64,000 nucleotides of DNA from Lindgomyces ingoldianus (GCF_010093535.1 NW_022985173.1:998855-1062854), one strand, 5' to 3'; shown: positions 31,835-45,115, numbered from the stretch's first letter. Program-made: numbers and translations. The notes: generated by a model not told the origin, from the sequence alone.

Positions 31835-33110
31835 TCAATCGCACTCCCATGTCAAAGTCTCTCGCCCGGCAAACTGCATGATAGTGTAACAACCACCATA
31901 CCCACCAAATGCCTTCGCCGTCAGCGCAAACCACCGGCACTCTTCTTGGCTCCCTATCTCCCTCTCTTCCTTACCTTCTCCTCTTGTGCTCTTTAACCCA
32001 TGTTTCCGTATGAGCAGAAACAGCTCTCGCACAAATTGAGGGGGTATGAAACCCTTCCACCTCATACGAATCATGTTTCTCGGAGAAAGACCATTGAAAT
32101 TAGGAACTTCGTATCGGCTGAGGAAGGAATCAATCCGGTCTCCGCTTCTGATTCGGGGTGAGCCTAAAGTAACCAAATGCAGCCACTCTAGTAGCGCAAG
32201 TGAGTCTTCTTGTTCGTACAGATCTGGAAGACTAGCTACCACGATATTCGGCATTACAACGTTATGAAGCGTGGCTATTGCTGGAGGGACTGTGTAAACG
32301 AAGGGATGGTGCGGCGAGATCGGTTCTCGACCTTCAGGGAGAGATTCATTGCTCGAGGGGTTGAAGTTGTAGAAGAGCCAGGTAAGGCTTTGGTTCAAAA
32401 CGTTCTTGCAGGCCCATTCAAGGCGAGAGAAGAGCTTCTTTCCGTGCACCATGTTGGAAGCGCGGAGATTGAACTCGACCACTGCACAACCCTATCGTCA
32501 GCAAAGATGTTTCGGACCTGCATGCCCAGAATACACGTACCCCACCGGGCTTTCTGATGTTTCTTTCCACCATCCTCTATTGGTGTACCTTGCAGACCGC
32601 AACGTTCGTACGTCGGCCTATCGAGTTCGATCCTTAGAACGCCTTCGTAGAGCGAGAATACGTTGTCGACGAGGGGTCGGCCTTCCGAGAGCATCATAAT
32701 ATTCCCTATTCCCAGATTAGCCTCCCATATCCCTTCCAGAATTTCTACTCCTCCCATACCTTTCTTGATATATTCCGTAAAAAAAGGGCCCTCCAACAGC
32801 TCCCCCAGCTTCATATATACCTTCGCATACCGCAACCTACTCGCCCCATCTCCGACATCCAATTGAGTCTGCACAAGCTCGTAGAGCTCTTCGGGAAGTA
32901 TTAAATCCAACTAACACATAATCAGTATCCAATCCCAATGTATTTTATGTTCCTAACTTGCCGTACCGTATGGGAAAACCGCTGCGCATTGAAAGTCGAG
33001 AACGGCTTCTTCTTCGTCGGGAGATTCTGTGGGTCAATGTATCCTGGCAGCAGGCTGTGTGTGAAGTAGGTTTTCGGATTTGGTCCGTCATCCTTTTGTA
33101 TGTCGAACAT
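31835..33110 (-). CDS. RPP40: Ribonuclease P/MRP subunit Rpp40
   Basis: Protein subunit of the nuclear RNase P complex, which removes tRNA 5' leaders. Exons are 33110-32967, 32910-32541 and 32481-31835, with introns of 56 and 59 bp, giving 386 residues. Family blocks are visible in order: KTYFTHSLLPGYIDPQN near the start, LDLILPEELYELV, IMMLSEGRPLVDNVFSLYEG, the RIELDRPTYERCGLQG segment, and VEFNLRASNMVHGKKLFSRLE. The C-terminal part has YEWL-like LLEWLHLVTLGSPRI and DSFLSRYEVP. Assignment rests on recognising this pattern from the fungal Rpp40 family. The 316-bp gap to the amidase pseudogene is a shared divergent promoter. Confidence 0.82.
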
Positions 33111-33426
33111 GGTGGTAAGGCTTGGTGATTACGCAAAACTGTGGACTGAAGCTTTTAGAAGCTTGCGCTTCCTGAAAGCGACGGAGTGGGGGTGGAGCTG
33201 GGCGGAATTTAGCCGCTCTTGGCGGAGTGATTCAGCCCTAGAAAGCTTAGCCTTATCATGTGATGCGAGATTCTCCTGCGACTGCAATCGACATCCCACG
33301 GAATCAACCTTCTGAATGTCTGTGCTCACGAATTTTCCGCAGCGGTCAGTATGCAATTAATCCCTTTTCGGCTGCTGTCACTTCACATAAATAGATTGAC
33401 GTATTCAAGCATCAAACGAAACAAAG

Positions 33427-36400
33427 ATGCCTCTCCGGTTCTCCACCATCGGTACCATCCTCCTGGTCGCCTCAGCAACCTTCTATACCAACCTAGTTGT
33501 GAGGCACCATAGCCAGTTGCCGCGCCATTTCCCACAATCTGTTGACTTGATTTCTGCAATAACTCAGGACATACTTTGCTTGCTGAAAACAACCGTCACT
33601 AGTGACCGGAGAGTGTCCGAATATCAGCGGCGCATTGCTCGTGATGATAGCGCAGAATTCCGGCCCAATCCAATCTTGGGCTCCGCCCGGAAAACAATCT
33701 TTTCAGCTTGCTAAACAGAGAGATCAAGAACGGAAGAAGAATCTCATTCGAGGTCCTCTCCATGGAGTCCCTTTCGTTGTTAAAGGTAACACAGCCTCAT
33801 GCTATTGCGTGAGCGCCCTTTATAATTTATTGTCTATACCCTTCAAGACTATGTCCACTTGGAGCTTTCTTTCATCGTTAGAAAAATCGCAGAACGCTAA
33901 TGCAGTTCTCATAGGTTGGGGAAATCTCCAGGAAAGTGACCTCTTGTATATAAATCTGGCTCCCCGTAGGAACGTGCGGGTTTCAAGTAATATTTTTCCC
34001 TTTAATATCCACATGATATGAGTTTAAGAGAGGCAGAGTTCAAAAATGCTGGATGGTCGAAAATTGGACGGCGTACAGTCTCTCCGTCTGACTTCAGCGT
34101 ATGCTATCCAAAGTTCTAGCCCAGTAGTATCTAACACTTTTAGGAACCCTGTAGATCATCTTCAGGATTTGGAGTCGCGGTATCCTCCAAATTTTCACTT
34201 ATTACTTTAGGAACAGACACCACAGAGCTCAGCGACCTATCCTGCTGCGTTCAACGCTCTATACAACATTTAGCCTACTGTTGGGCTACTTTCACGAGGC
34301 TGTATTCTCCATACATCGCCGTCTTTCCACATCCTAGGAGTGATTGCAAAATCGATTTTGGGATATTTCCACATTTTTAAATGCGCTATCAGGCCTGATA
34401 TGAAAGGCACCGTCACTGTCGACGCTTCTTTCAAACGTGTGGTTGACTGAAACTAGCCGCTATACGGTAAATGGAGGAACTTGTACATCAGCGCCTTGGG
34501 TAAGGACTTATTTTGGAGCGAAACCATTCCAATATCAGACAAAACTCGCTGGGGACCACCAGTCCAGCGCTTCAACGATCTTATAGGCATTTCCTCTAAA
34601 GTTTCTATAGAAGTTAAGTCGAAACAGATGATTCAACATGTAATGCAACCTTAGTCCAATTCCAAAAACTGGGTGCTTCCATTGTTGAAAGCATTGAACT
34701 CCCATGGGCTACGTTGTGGAGCGGAAGCTAACCCAGTACTGCAAAATATTATCTCCGATTGTCCGTTACGACACTTGTCCGGATTAGCATCTAGCTAGCA
34801 TATGAATATCACTGGCTAAGAACGAATCTTAATTCGTACTTCGCGACACTACGGAGCACGCCAATCCACAGCTTACGCAAACTAGTCGAATTCGACAAAG
34901 TTAACCCAGGTCCTGCGGATGACGAAGGTAAGTACTATCCTAATGTGACGGCATTCCATCCAGCGTTCCCAACCGTACGTACTACGACTCGTAGATACGT
35001 GAACGTAGCAGTCACGTGAGCCGTTGAAACGTAGGAGGAGTGTGAGCCGTAACGTACGTAGGAGCCAGCTCCCATTACAGACCGTAATACGTCTCAGAGA
35101 GACAATATTTTCTAGTAATATAAGGTCTTATTAGATAGCTATAAGGACGCGTTAAAAAGGTGTTTAAAGTTATATTTTTAGAGTAATAATTAAGTAAAAA
35201 CTCTATAGTTTGTACAATAATTAAGAAGCTAGCAAAGAAGGGGATTAAGGCGTAGAATCTTATAATTTTAGTTAAGAATTATAATTGCTTATAAACTTAC
35301 TTATTATAAGCTAGATATCCTAGTTCCTTTAGTGTAGCAAGTGTACAGCTTTATTCTAAGGATCTTTTTAAGCTAGCTTTTTTTACTAAACTAAGGTTAC
35401 TTATTACGCTAGTTCTTATTAACTTGCCTAATTAAAGTCTTTGTTATTAGAGTTTTTAGTTTTTTTTTATAATAGCATGCTATCTAATAGTCTTTTAGCT
35501 CTTATAAAAAAGTACCTAGATAACTCTACTTTTAATAATAAAGTATTATTTGCTATTAAGTAGGACAACATCTAAATAGAAAATAAAAAGTTAAGGCTAA
35601 AAAAGCTTAGATACTAAGTAAAGCATAAGAGCTAATTACATAGTAATTATTAGTTATTTTAGATATAGCTTTATAGAGCTAATTTAGTGTATAATAATAA
35701 AAAAAACGCCTCTAGAATAAAGTTGTAGCTCTATAGAAAGTGCCACACTAAAGGCAATTATAAAGAGGTAAAAAAAGTTAATAGTTACGCTTATATTATC
35801 TACTACCTTAGGAAGGAGCACTAGATAGATATTAGTAAAGAAAGTAAAAGCGCTCTCTTACTTAATAAGCTAAGAATCTTTTTAAGTTTATTTAAAGCAG
35901 CTTATAAAGTTATAGGCTTATTATATATTATTTTTTATAGTGTTTAGCAGAAGAAAGCTTTATAAGTAGTAGTTATTAACTAAGTAATACTTTATAATAT
36001 TTTTTTTTATACAGTATTATTAGTAGAACTTTAAGGTATTATTACTTAAAATAGAGCTAATCTTCTTACTGCCCTTCTAGCGTCTAACACCACATATTTG
36101 TCCTACGTGCAGTAGGGATATACGCAGCAGAAGTAGGAAATTTAAATAATGCTAAAAATAGCCTAAAGCAAAATTATGTTAAGCATTAATATATAAACTT
36201 TTTTAAACTACTTTTTTTTTCTAGGTGTAGTGTTGCACTTTATTAGTAAGTGTACTTTAGCTTATTAGTTTAGCGTCTTAGCATCTTTTATTAAACTAAA
36301 CACTAACTAATAATACTGTGTAAATGTTAACTACTAACACTGCAACATCTTAATTAGCTTCTGCAACTTATACAGTAACTATACTAGAGCAAATTAAGCG

Positions 36401-38640
36401 CTAAAGATTATTAAAGTTATTAATAACTTTAAAATTATATTAAAATTTTATTATTTAGTAGCTAATAATATGTTAAATAATAATAATAAGACTATCTTTG
36501 CTTTTACTTAACATCTTAATATGCCCCTTACCTCTAAGCACTGTATACGCTGCGCTGGCTATATAATCTAGCTAGTAGTAAAAGCAGTTATCTATAGTAA
36601 AAAAATAAGCGCTTTTAAAGTAGAGCTTACTTAAGCAGCTTCTTAGAAATAATTTAACCTCTATTACTGCTATAAAGTTATTAGAAAACTTTATAATTTT
36701 ATAAACATAGTGCTAGCATTATATAAATAATAAAAGGCTTTTATAACTTTTTAGGCTACTTTTAATAATAACAACCCTTTTTAAAGCTTTAGAACGCTTA
36801 ATTTTATATAAGACAGTAGTGTATACTAGCATAGTGTTTATTTTATGCTTCTCTGCTGTTTTAAGCTTAAGGACACTATTACTAAGTTTATACATAAGTA
36901 AAAAAGCACTAATAACAACTTTATAAACTTTACTATCTTTAGTAACTCTACTCTTACTAAAGTTATTACTAAAGATAAATAAAAAAAGGTTAATTACTTT
37001 TATAAGTTTTTTAAAGTTTTTTACTTTATAATAAAATGCCTTAAGGGTAACAGCTTCTATAGCTCTCTTTAGATGTCTATTATTAACCTGCAACACCTCT
37101 ATACTAAGCTCCTACATATAGGCAATAAACTTAAAGGTAAGAGTAATAATTACTACCTTAAATCTAGCGTAGTATTTAGCATAGAAAAGTTGCTTACATA
37201 CTAAAAAAAGTTTATTATTAAGCTACTTATATTTTATTACTATGTAGTAATAATTTTAAACCCTTAACTTTATTTTATTTAGTTTAAGAACTACTAAAGA
37301 AAGCACTTTATATAGCATAAAAAAGCTAAGGCTTTAATAAAAGCTATTTTTTAAAAGTATGTTAATATAAAGGCTAAGGCTAAAGCTAATAATAATAACA
37401 TTACTTAGAAGCCTACATAACATAAGTTACTTAGTAGTAACTATTATAATAAAAGCTTTAAAAGGACTTTCTCTATTAACATAAGCCTCCTTACTAGCAG
37501 CTGCTTATATAAAAAGCAGTAGAAAACAACAGAGTTATAGCAGTACTATAATAGCTACTATAAAGATATTACTATAGCTAATAATAACAGCCCTTTATTT
37601 ACTAACTCTTTTACTTAGTAGAAATAAGTTAGATAACTTTTTTACTTTATACTATATAAAATTACTTTTAACTTTTTATCTATTTTTTTTATAAGCTGTA
37701 ATTATAAGAGGTTCTTTTTTAAAAGTAGAAGAACTGTTACTTGCAACAGAAATAAGCTTTTTAGCTTAATAATTAAGGCTTTCTAACTGCAGAAAAACTA
37801 GCTCTAGCAGGGTTATATTTATAGTAAAATAGGGGACTTAGTAGACTGTATACGCTGTAACGTCTTACAAGCTGTTAAAATGTAGGAGGATTGTAAGCTA
37901 TAATAGTTACGCCCTGTAAGTAGATTTAAATTCTCCCTTTACGTTAAAACGTACTAACAAACTAAGAAGTTACGGCCTAAAAAACAGCGAGTTGAAACGT
38001 ATTACGTACGGTTGGGAACGCTGATTCCATCTCGATGAAGCAAAAGCCTGTTTCTACTAATCCTAGTTTCGCTTTATGTGATTTCTCATCTAAGTTCCAC
38101 CTTAAGTCACATCCCTTCCAGGATGTATCACAGGTCCCTTTCTACCAGATTCTCTCCCTATGTCCCTATGTTCCACTCTAGGTCATCTAAGGCCCATCTC
38201 ATCCTATCTATCTAAACCTAAATGCCGCTTCCTCCATAGATCATCCGGGCCAAGAGCGGCGTGAAGAGGCCCTAGCTTCAAATCTATCTTGGGGAGAATA
38301 CCAAATGCTGCAAGCGGAACGCACAATACTAGCCAAAACACACGCCACTGAGAATGTGTTGGACAAAGACAATCTCGGTGCTGTGGTACCGTCTACTTTA
38401 CCAATCCTGCCAAGCACTATGCAGTGAGTGGTAAGTACCTTGCAAAATCCGCAGCCTGTGCTCCGAACATATTTCACTGTATGTTACTTTTCCTCGACTT
38501 AGATATTTACCACTGACCAACCGCATAGCAGGCGTTCCTTTCGGAGTTATTCCATTTGGACAATATACCTCTGGTCGACTCTTCGGCCTTGGATTTGTCG
38601 TCCGCAGATTCGATGACGAATTACTCCTCTAAATCATGGG
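33427..38640 (+). pseudogene. Amidase-signature-family gene, decayed and split by a hAT element
   Basis: The amidase signature runs in order but with stops and shifts. It starts MPLRFSTIGTILLVASATF, a secretory-type start. RGPLHGVPFVVKGN corresponds to RGPLHGIPVLVKDN, and AVLIGWGNLQE to VILGKANLSE. After about 34040 come GWSKIGRRTVSP, NPCRSSSGFGVAVSS (the GSSSGSA block), LITLGTDTTE and PTVGLLSRGC. To the right of the insertion, C-terminal amidase blocks resume with ALASNLSWGEYQMLQAE, LDKDNLGAVV and AGVPFGVIPFGQYTSG. Catalytic Ser/Lys positions cannot be trusted. Many changes are compatible with C-to-T or G-to-A mutation. The ORF is not translatable as a whole. Confidence 0.8.
34961..38023. 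mobile_element. hAT transposon relic, 3.06 kb, TA-rich
   Basis: Perfect 21-bp terminal inverted repeats (34961-34981 and 38003-38023) begin CAGCGTTCCCAACCGTACGT. They are flanked by a perfect 8-bp target duplication, ATTCCATC at 34953-34960 and 38024-38031. Beyond one mismatch the repeats extend by four more bases. Subterminal motifs such as GTTGAAACGTA recur inside both ends, common in hAT elements. The interior (about 35.1-37.9 kb) is extremely TA-rich with no credible transposase frame; the only longer ORF (36719-37096 minus) is a by-product of that composition. This fits an autonomous-size hAT element destroyed by RIP. Confidence 0.92.
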
Positions 38641-39672
38641 TGTAGTGGAGGCCATACTGAAAATCTTCCAGTACAACAGCCTCTTTGCGAAGACTAGATG
38701 CTGGTAGCTTCGCGCAAAGACTACGACACGAAATCCTCACCACTGATTCTGAAGCCTCTAAACCGTCCATTTTGTGGCGAGATTCCGAAGAAGTAGATTC
38801 CTCTTGGCTTGTTTAGGAAGGAGCTTCCTGGGGTGGGGAAGTAAGATGCCTAGAGCTTCCGGTGCAACATCAGGGACGGAAAGTTGCCCCCTGTTCCAAA
38901 TAGCAAGGACGTAGCTTCTTGTATCGCCTTAAGCCCCCTTTCTTTCCTAGACACGCAATGCACCTAGCCTGGAGAATGACATGCAAATCTAACCCAGGCT
39001 CCAATGCAACGTATATATATTAAATCTGTTTCACACTTTACTAGACTTGTGCTAAAACAGTAGAATTTACATGTAGGTACTCACTCTCTTTTGTCATGAA
39101 GCTTATTACGGTCAACAACCCCGACGTAGCCTGATTCATCGCCAACGATATTTGGTATGTTATAAATGTCCATATCGCCTATTCTGTAAGCTGGGGTGGT
39201 AGTGACAGGTCCTGCATATTGCCACTTACGACAGAATGTAGCAATCCTCAAATTTGTAACAGACACAAGGATCTTAATTCTTGCAAGGCTGAGAGAGAGA
39301 ATCTACCCAAATTGTTTTCTATTGAAAGGGATAACATGCTGTAGTTTGCGGAGCCAAATTCAGCAATCACTATATCTATTCATACCTAGATTGAGGGGGA
39401 ATACACAAAGAGAACTCTCCCCACCCCTCACCCGAAGGAAATCTATCCACAATGAAAGGGAAGCCCATCATTCATAATTGCTCCCATGCATCCTACTCTG
39501 AACGCCACATTGAACTCCAGAATCCGCCCGGCTAGCCTCATCATTAATCGATTCCTCGCAATCCAGCCCGATAGACAAAGAGCAAAATGCAGAGGACCGG
39601 ACCTCGAATGAACACTGCACCGAACCGCCATGAAATGCCTGTCAATAACGCCATTGATATACATGCTGAAGT
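38641..39672. other. Gene-free stretch
   Basis: No recognised gene, repeat or RNA. It lies between the amidase relic and the 3' end of the sirtuin gene. Confidence 0.45.
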
Positions 39673-41277
39673 TTAGACTTTGGACTCTGTGGGTTCCGGC
39701 TTTGCTTCTGTCTTTAGCGCCGAACCCCCGACTTTCACGCTATATGTAGCCTCGAGGTCTTCGACGGCTTCGACGACCGCGACTTGGCCCGCAGGAAGCA
39801 TTTTGTGGGTAAGATCCCAGCCAGCGCGACGAGCGAGCTCGGCAACGACTGCGTCGCAATCACCGAGGAGGTTGATGTCAAAGTTAATGTGGTGGATTGG
39901 CTACAAAAAATTGTGAGCGTGGTTGCAAGGGTATCAGGGAATGACTCACATCACGAGATATGTAAATCTGGGGCACGTCCCGCGGCAAGAAGTTAGGAAT
40001 CTCAGAAACAGGGGCAACTTTCATGCTGGTACCCATAACAATGACAAGATCGACTTTGTCTTTATCTTGGGTCTTGAGCCTGTCGAAGAAATTTGCTGGA
40101 AGTGCTTCACCGAAGAATGTGATGTCAGGCTTCATAATTCCAGGCTGTGGAATGTCATACGCTCCGTCGGAATCAGAATCATCATCGCCAGGACCACGTC
40201 GCTTCTTGTGTCCATTAGAACTCCGCTTTCGCTTCATACCGGGCTTATGAGTGGCAATCTCTTGAACACAACGAGCGCACTCAGCGGGTTTATGCGCGCG
40301 GATATCGTCGAATATGTCTTCGCCGGGGATCCTGTACTTGCATTTGCGACACGTTGCGGTGGCCCAAGAGCCATGACATTGGATCAGTTTTTCTGCCCGG
40401 ATTCCCGCATGTGATTCCACGTTGTCGATGTTTTGGGTGTAATTGGTGAGCAGCTTGCCTTTGTCCTGGAGGAGCCGAATAAATTCATGCGTTGGGGTCC
40501 ACTTTTTTAGATCCGGGAGAATGTCACCAGCCAGTGTGTAGAAAGTCTTTGGATCCTCGTCAAAGTTGCCGATATCGAAGACCTGTTCTGGCTCCGAGTA
40601 ACCCATCTCCTGCAGCCTAGAATAGAAACCAGTGTTCTTGGACCGAAAATCCGGGATGCCAAGGCTTGTGGAGATGCCCGCGCCCGTTATGACCATAATA
40701 TTCTTACGCTCCTGCAGCAGTCGCGCCGCGTCGTCGATTGTATTGTACCGTTCCAGCCGGCGACGCTTGTTCAACTCCCGATTTATAGCCAGCCCTAGCA
40801 ACTGGTAATATGCCTCGTCATGCAGATTCTCCAGAAACTTGGGTATACGCACCCCGAAGGCGGTGCAGAGCTTGCGGGCTGTAACCTTGCCGGTAGTGAT
40901 AGTCTCGAGGATAAATTGGCTGGTGCCGACCTCGTGGAGGCGATTCTTGTACGTGCGGGCTTCATCGACGGTACAGACATCTCCTCCTAGCCATGGTCAA
41001 TTGCCGAGCCGACAGGGAACGATGAACGCAGACTGGGAGTGCGAAACTCACCATCGGCCGAATACTCAAACGCCTCAACTTCGTCGAGTATCTCTTCATA
41101 AAGCGAGACCGACTCCCACTCTTCTTCCTCCGCTTCTTTCTTAGGGGCAGACGCGTTGCTCGTCCTAGTTGCATCATACGCGCCTTCACCCAGTGGCTCG
41201 GCTGTCAAATCAATGATAGGAGCAGGAACCATTTCCTGCACCATGACGGGCCCTGAGGAGCTTCCGGCGGAAGCCAT
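39673..41277 (-). CDS. Sirtuin, nuclear Sir2/Hst1-type NAD-dependent deacetylase
   Basis: NAD-dependent protein (histone) deacetylase. Exons are 41277-41052, 40986-39950 and 39900-39673, giving 496 residues. The start is the first real ATG (MASAGSSSG). Catalytic motifs are complete: GAGIS 177-181, PDFRS 187-191, TQNID 259-263, and the catalytic His at about 280 in QCHGSW. The zinc ligands CRKC at 288/291 and CARC at 312/315 are intact. After the zinc module there is a charged insert with KRKR (327-330), KKRR and DDDSDSD, which suggests a nuclear localisation signal. An acidic N-terminal region ([21 protein letters not shown]) precedes the IPKFLENL helical module of the Sir2/Hst1 group. Introns are 65 and 49 bp. 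Confidence 0.93.
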
Positions 41278-42923
41278 CGCCGTGGCAGTTACAATCAGCA
41301 AGTGTGGAGTGTCAGAGTGAAAGTCTTGGTCGGGAATCGCATGAATGCCATCAGCTTCCGCTTAGCCGAATACAGACTAGCGTATCTCTATTTACTCTCA
41401 CACAGCCGCGCTAAAATACATTGTACCTCGCACCCTTTGCTAGCGCTAGTATCATTCTCCCTTTCTACGCCGGAGAAAACTGGCCAGACGATCTAGATGC
41501 CGCATGCGAGATCTCAGCGCGATCATGCTCGACGGACCCTCGATGTGCATGCTACCTGCAGCCATCACATAAAAGCAATGAGAGAAACGCAGAGAGGGAT
41601 CGGAAAACTATCTCCCACTCTTCTCCGACTTCTCCCGTTCCTCGTCAACCTCCGCCACTCATCCTTTGTGTTGAACAAATGATTTGTAAAACCATCTATT
41701 CCAGCCATCAATCAATATCCTTGTCCATTTATACCCTTTAAGCCATTAAACGAAGCTAGATGGATTCCAGCTCGCTTTGGAATATTAGCCATTTACTTAT
41801 CCTCCCGCTGGATTCTGCCTGCAATCACGCCACCCAAAGCGCCGGGTCCAAACGGTTTCCCAGAGCAGATTCAAGTTACTGCCTGCCGAGATCAGGCATC
41901 ATATCTTGTCATATCTCGTCCATCCCTGATCAAGACTTCTGGGCTTTCGGAGTTGGTACAGTAGTCGCCAGTGTCCAGATACTAACCTAGAGAAGGCAGC
42001 AGGGGAGGAAGCATATTTTATGAACAAAACTGCTGCCACCTGTGTTGATTGGTGGGCAGTCGACCTTTTCTCGTGGACCAAACTTCGCCATCTATTCAAC
42101 ATCTTGGCACTCGCATCGAAACGTTGTTGAGCTCTTGTTGGGATCTTTAGCTCACATTTGGTGCGATCCAACAATCTATTTAACCTCCCAGTTTTCAATG
42201 CCGAGACTGATCAGACGGTCTATCCCGATCTTCGTGAGATGGTGAACAGACGATTTTGGCTTCATAATACACCGCGAAGGTGTGCTTTTTGGCGGCAAAC
42301 TGCCAAGTATCCACCTCGCTCACATGTTTGTTTGGTTGTTTGCTGCTAGCAATGCTTCGATCCCCAAGTCTTTACAAATAGCATCAGGCAAATTTATGGC
42401 ATCTCCCCCCTCCTGTTTGTAACTTGATATGTTCGATTATAAACCATTCGTCCGCTTGCAGTCCCGCCATGAAGTAAAGTTGCAGTACCATCCATCCGAA
42501 TTCGACCTCCAAGCGAACCGTATCCGTGGTACACTTACCTATATCTAGCTTCTTCGAGTTGACATCGAGACGCTTACCCTAAAGCCGTACGGTACGAAGT
42601 TCCACTATGTTATACTGAGTGATACAATGAACCCTTACGGGGTTTGCAAAGAGGCCGGTTCGTTGAATCGTATATTAGCGATACGGAGGTAGAGCGAAGG
42701 TGGACCTCGTCGTACGGCCAATATCTGAGAAAGCGCTTGCTCAGAGTGTCACCACCAGCAGATGGCCTGTACTGGTTGAATGCTAATTCAGCAGGGCTCT
42801 ATAATTATCCCGGATGAGTATCTCCTCTTTGGGCATATGCTGTCCTTCACAAGTCTCAATTACACCAAATGCCCTGGATTTCTCGAAACCTCTTTGGAAT
42901 CAGCCACCCTAATTGGAGTCGAA
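41278..42923. other. Gene-free stretch
   Basis: 1.6 kb between the sirtuin start and the 3' end of the next minus-strand gene. Short Ser-rich ORFs only. The right-hand part (42.4-42.8 kb) shows nothing structured. Confidence 0.45.
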
Positions 42924-43538
42924 TCACACGCGCTGGATGATATCCGGATCTCCCACCCTCCCAGGCGCGGGTGCTCCCGACACTCGCGCCGTCGTATTCT
43001 CATCGTATGCGGACTTGCTTTCCGGCATAGCCCCCTCCATCTTCACCGACGTTAGCTCCGGTAGACTATTATGCTTCATCTTCGCCTCCTCTTTGGCCTT
43101 CGCCGCTGCCCTTGATTCTCGCTTGAACTTCGCGATGTAGGGATTCTTTTGTAAACTCTTTCCCAAATATCCTTTCCTCGCCAAGACATAAAGAACCGCT
43201 ATAATAATGAGAACTGCCGCGACAACGGCTATCGGGATCGCGATTGCGCGTGCTGTGTTCTTGGAAGAGCCGTCTACTGGGCTGGTTATGAATGGACGTG
43301 TTGTCTGAACCGGAGGTTTAAGTGTCGAAGTCGATGCGAGCATCGTTGTTGAACTTGCAGTCGCAGTTACAGCCGTCGCCGTAGAGGATCGAGCTCGGCG
43401 GGATCTGGTAGTAGAGAGGGTAGATTGGCTCAGCCGAGTGTAGATGTCTGTGGGACTTGAGATGTACGTTATGATTGTTGTGGCGTCCCAGTCGCGGCCA
43501 GGTATTCCGGGATAAAGGACAGTTGTTATCCAAGGCAT
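42924..43538 (-). CDS. Single-pass Ser/Thr-rich membrane protein
   Basis: A single uninterrupted frame of 204 residues. The N-terminal half is Ser/Thr-rich (TTRSRRARSSTATAVTATAS) and suited to O-glycosylation. It is followed by one clear transmembrane helix near residues 95-118 (IAIPIAVVAAVLIIIAVLYVL) and a basic cytoplasmic stretch (ARKGYLGKSLQKN, FKRESRAAAKAKEEAK). The layout recalls Mid2/Wsc-type wall sensors, but there is no obvious signal peptide and no Wsc domain. An upstream exon carrying a signal peptide may have been missed. Function unknown. Confidence 0.65.
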   Translation of the reverse strand: MPWITTVLYPGIPGRDWDATTIITYISSPTDIYTRLSQSTLSTTRSRRARSSTATAVTATASSTTMLASTSTLKPPVQTTRPFITSPVDGSSKNTARAIAIPIAVVAAVLIIIAVLYVLARKGYLGKSLQKNPYIAKFKRESRAAAKAKEEAKMKHNSLPELTSVKMEGAMPESKSAYDENTTARVSGAPAPGRVGDPDIIQRV

Positions 43539-45115
43539 TATGAATACAAACGGTAGGATGATTAATATTGGGATTATGATTAGGTTGTTTTAAGGCTTCA
43601 TGCAAAGTATGGTAACAGGTGTTGGAATGTGAGTAGAACGGTCAAGATGAATGACAGGAAGGACTAGATAGCAGCAGAATCAATGAGATATGAGAAGGAG
43701 CACTTAAAGGCACTGAGCCCAATTGTTGCCTTCCGCCTTGGAGTCATGGGAATACGAGGCGGATTTAGGATACCCTGTCTGAGATCCTGTCCATCCTTCG
43801 AGGTTCGAACATTACCACAGTAACAAAGTTCACATTGAGATTCATGTCTTCTTGGGCCAGAGAACGTATGTCTTGCAACCATGCGCGGCATACCAGCGTA
43901 AGATGAGAATACATGCTTTGTCAAATAGGCGCGTCAAACATATTGCTAGAGTGCTAAGCCGTGTGGAGGATGGCGTGAGGAGCAGAGAGCAGAACACATC
44001 AATTTTTCAGGAACACACCACGGAGATTATATATGTGCGATCTCGTGAGACCAGCCTCATCACACACAGGCTACGAGGCTTGAAGAAGCTTGGGAATGAC
44101 CTGGGCGTGTGGGTCGGGCACGTGAGCTCCCAGGGCTGCCCGATTGCTGAAGGTGAAAGATGCGGTCACTCTGTTCCGTCATAGCTCAGTGGACTGATGA
44201 TCTTGATGCGCAGGACGTTAGCTTGGGTGTTATTGACATGATATTGGGTAATGCGATGACCGTGCCGTGTTTCAAGGAGGCTTAGAAGCACATAATACGC
44301 GTCCTCCAAGCATCAAAAGCAAGCTTCGGTGCCTTTGAAAGTATTGAACACTGCGCCTTGCAGAGTACAGCAGTACGTGGAAAAGAGGATGGACCCGGCT
44401 CTGCAGGTCATTTTCGTGGTGCGTTCGGCGTGGGCAAACCGTTTTTCGGGGTTCAACTCTCGCCCCAAGCGTCCCTTAAAAAGTGGAAATGAGGCATTCA
44501 CCAAATCGCAATTGCAGCATTCTAATTGGCCTGCTAATCAAGCTTCTCCACGTCTTATTTTAATGACCGAGGAACAGCGGGCAATGGTTGGCATTGCGTG
44601 AATTCGACATGTTAGCGCAAAATTTTGTTGCTCTTTGAGCTTCAGATTCCAGAGTTGCCCACGTCGGGTTTCTCAGCTGAGAATTTCTCTTTGTGTGGGT
44701 AATGTAGTACAGCGAATAGCTGCATGCAGAAAATGCGCAGCCACCATTCGCAATTACGTGGACGAAGCAGGCTCCGCCAGGACGGTTTTGTCCGATTGCC
44801 AGCTGCTTTGTACTAAGATTGACTCGGCCGTCGCTTAAACTTGATTCAATTTCATGCACGGTAGCTTTGGGGGGTTTAGTTTGGGGACAAGCAAGGGTAA
44901 TTTAAAGGGCAGGCTAGCCGCCCATCGTGAGATGTGCCGCTCCCGAGTTTCATATATCACTAGGATCCTCGTGCTCAGGAGATTCCGCTCTTCACCCTTT
45001 GAATCTTGCACCTCCGCCATCGTTCTCGTTTTCCGCCGCCTAGATACCGTCGTTGACGTCGTGCATCCTTCTCCACACTCGCTCATCTTATTCCGCACAT
45101 CATTATCTATTGAAC
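43539..45115. other. Gene-free divergent region
   Basis: 1.6 kb between two genes transcribed away from each other. ORFs of 60-110 codons overlap on both strands with no motif. It probably holds the two promoters. Confidence 0.45.

Noticed and set aside
36719..37096. 125-codon minus-strand ORF inside the TA-rich hAT element
   Set aside because: Composition is almost wholly Lys, Leu, Ile, Ser, Tyr and Val, as expected from TA-rich DNA. No hAT dimerisation or RNase-H motifs are visible.
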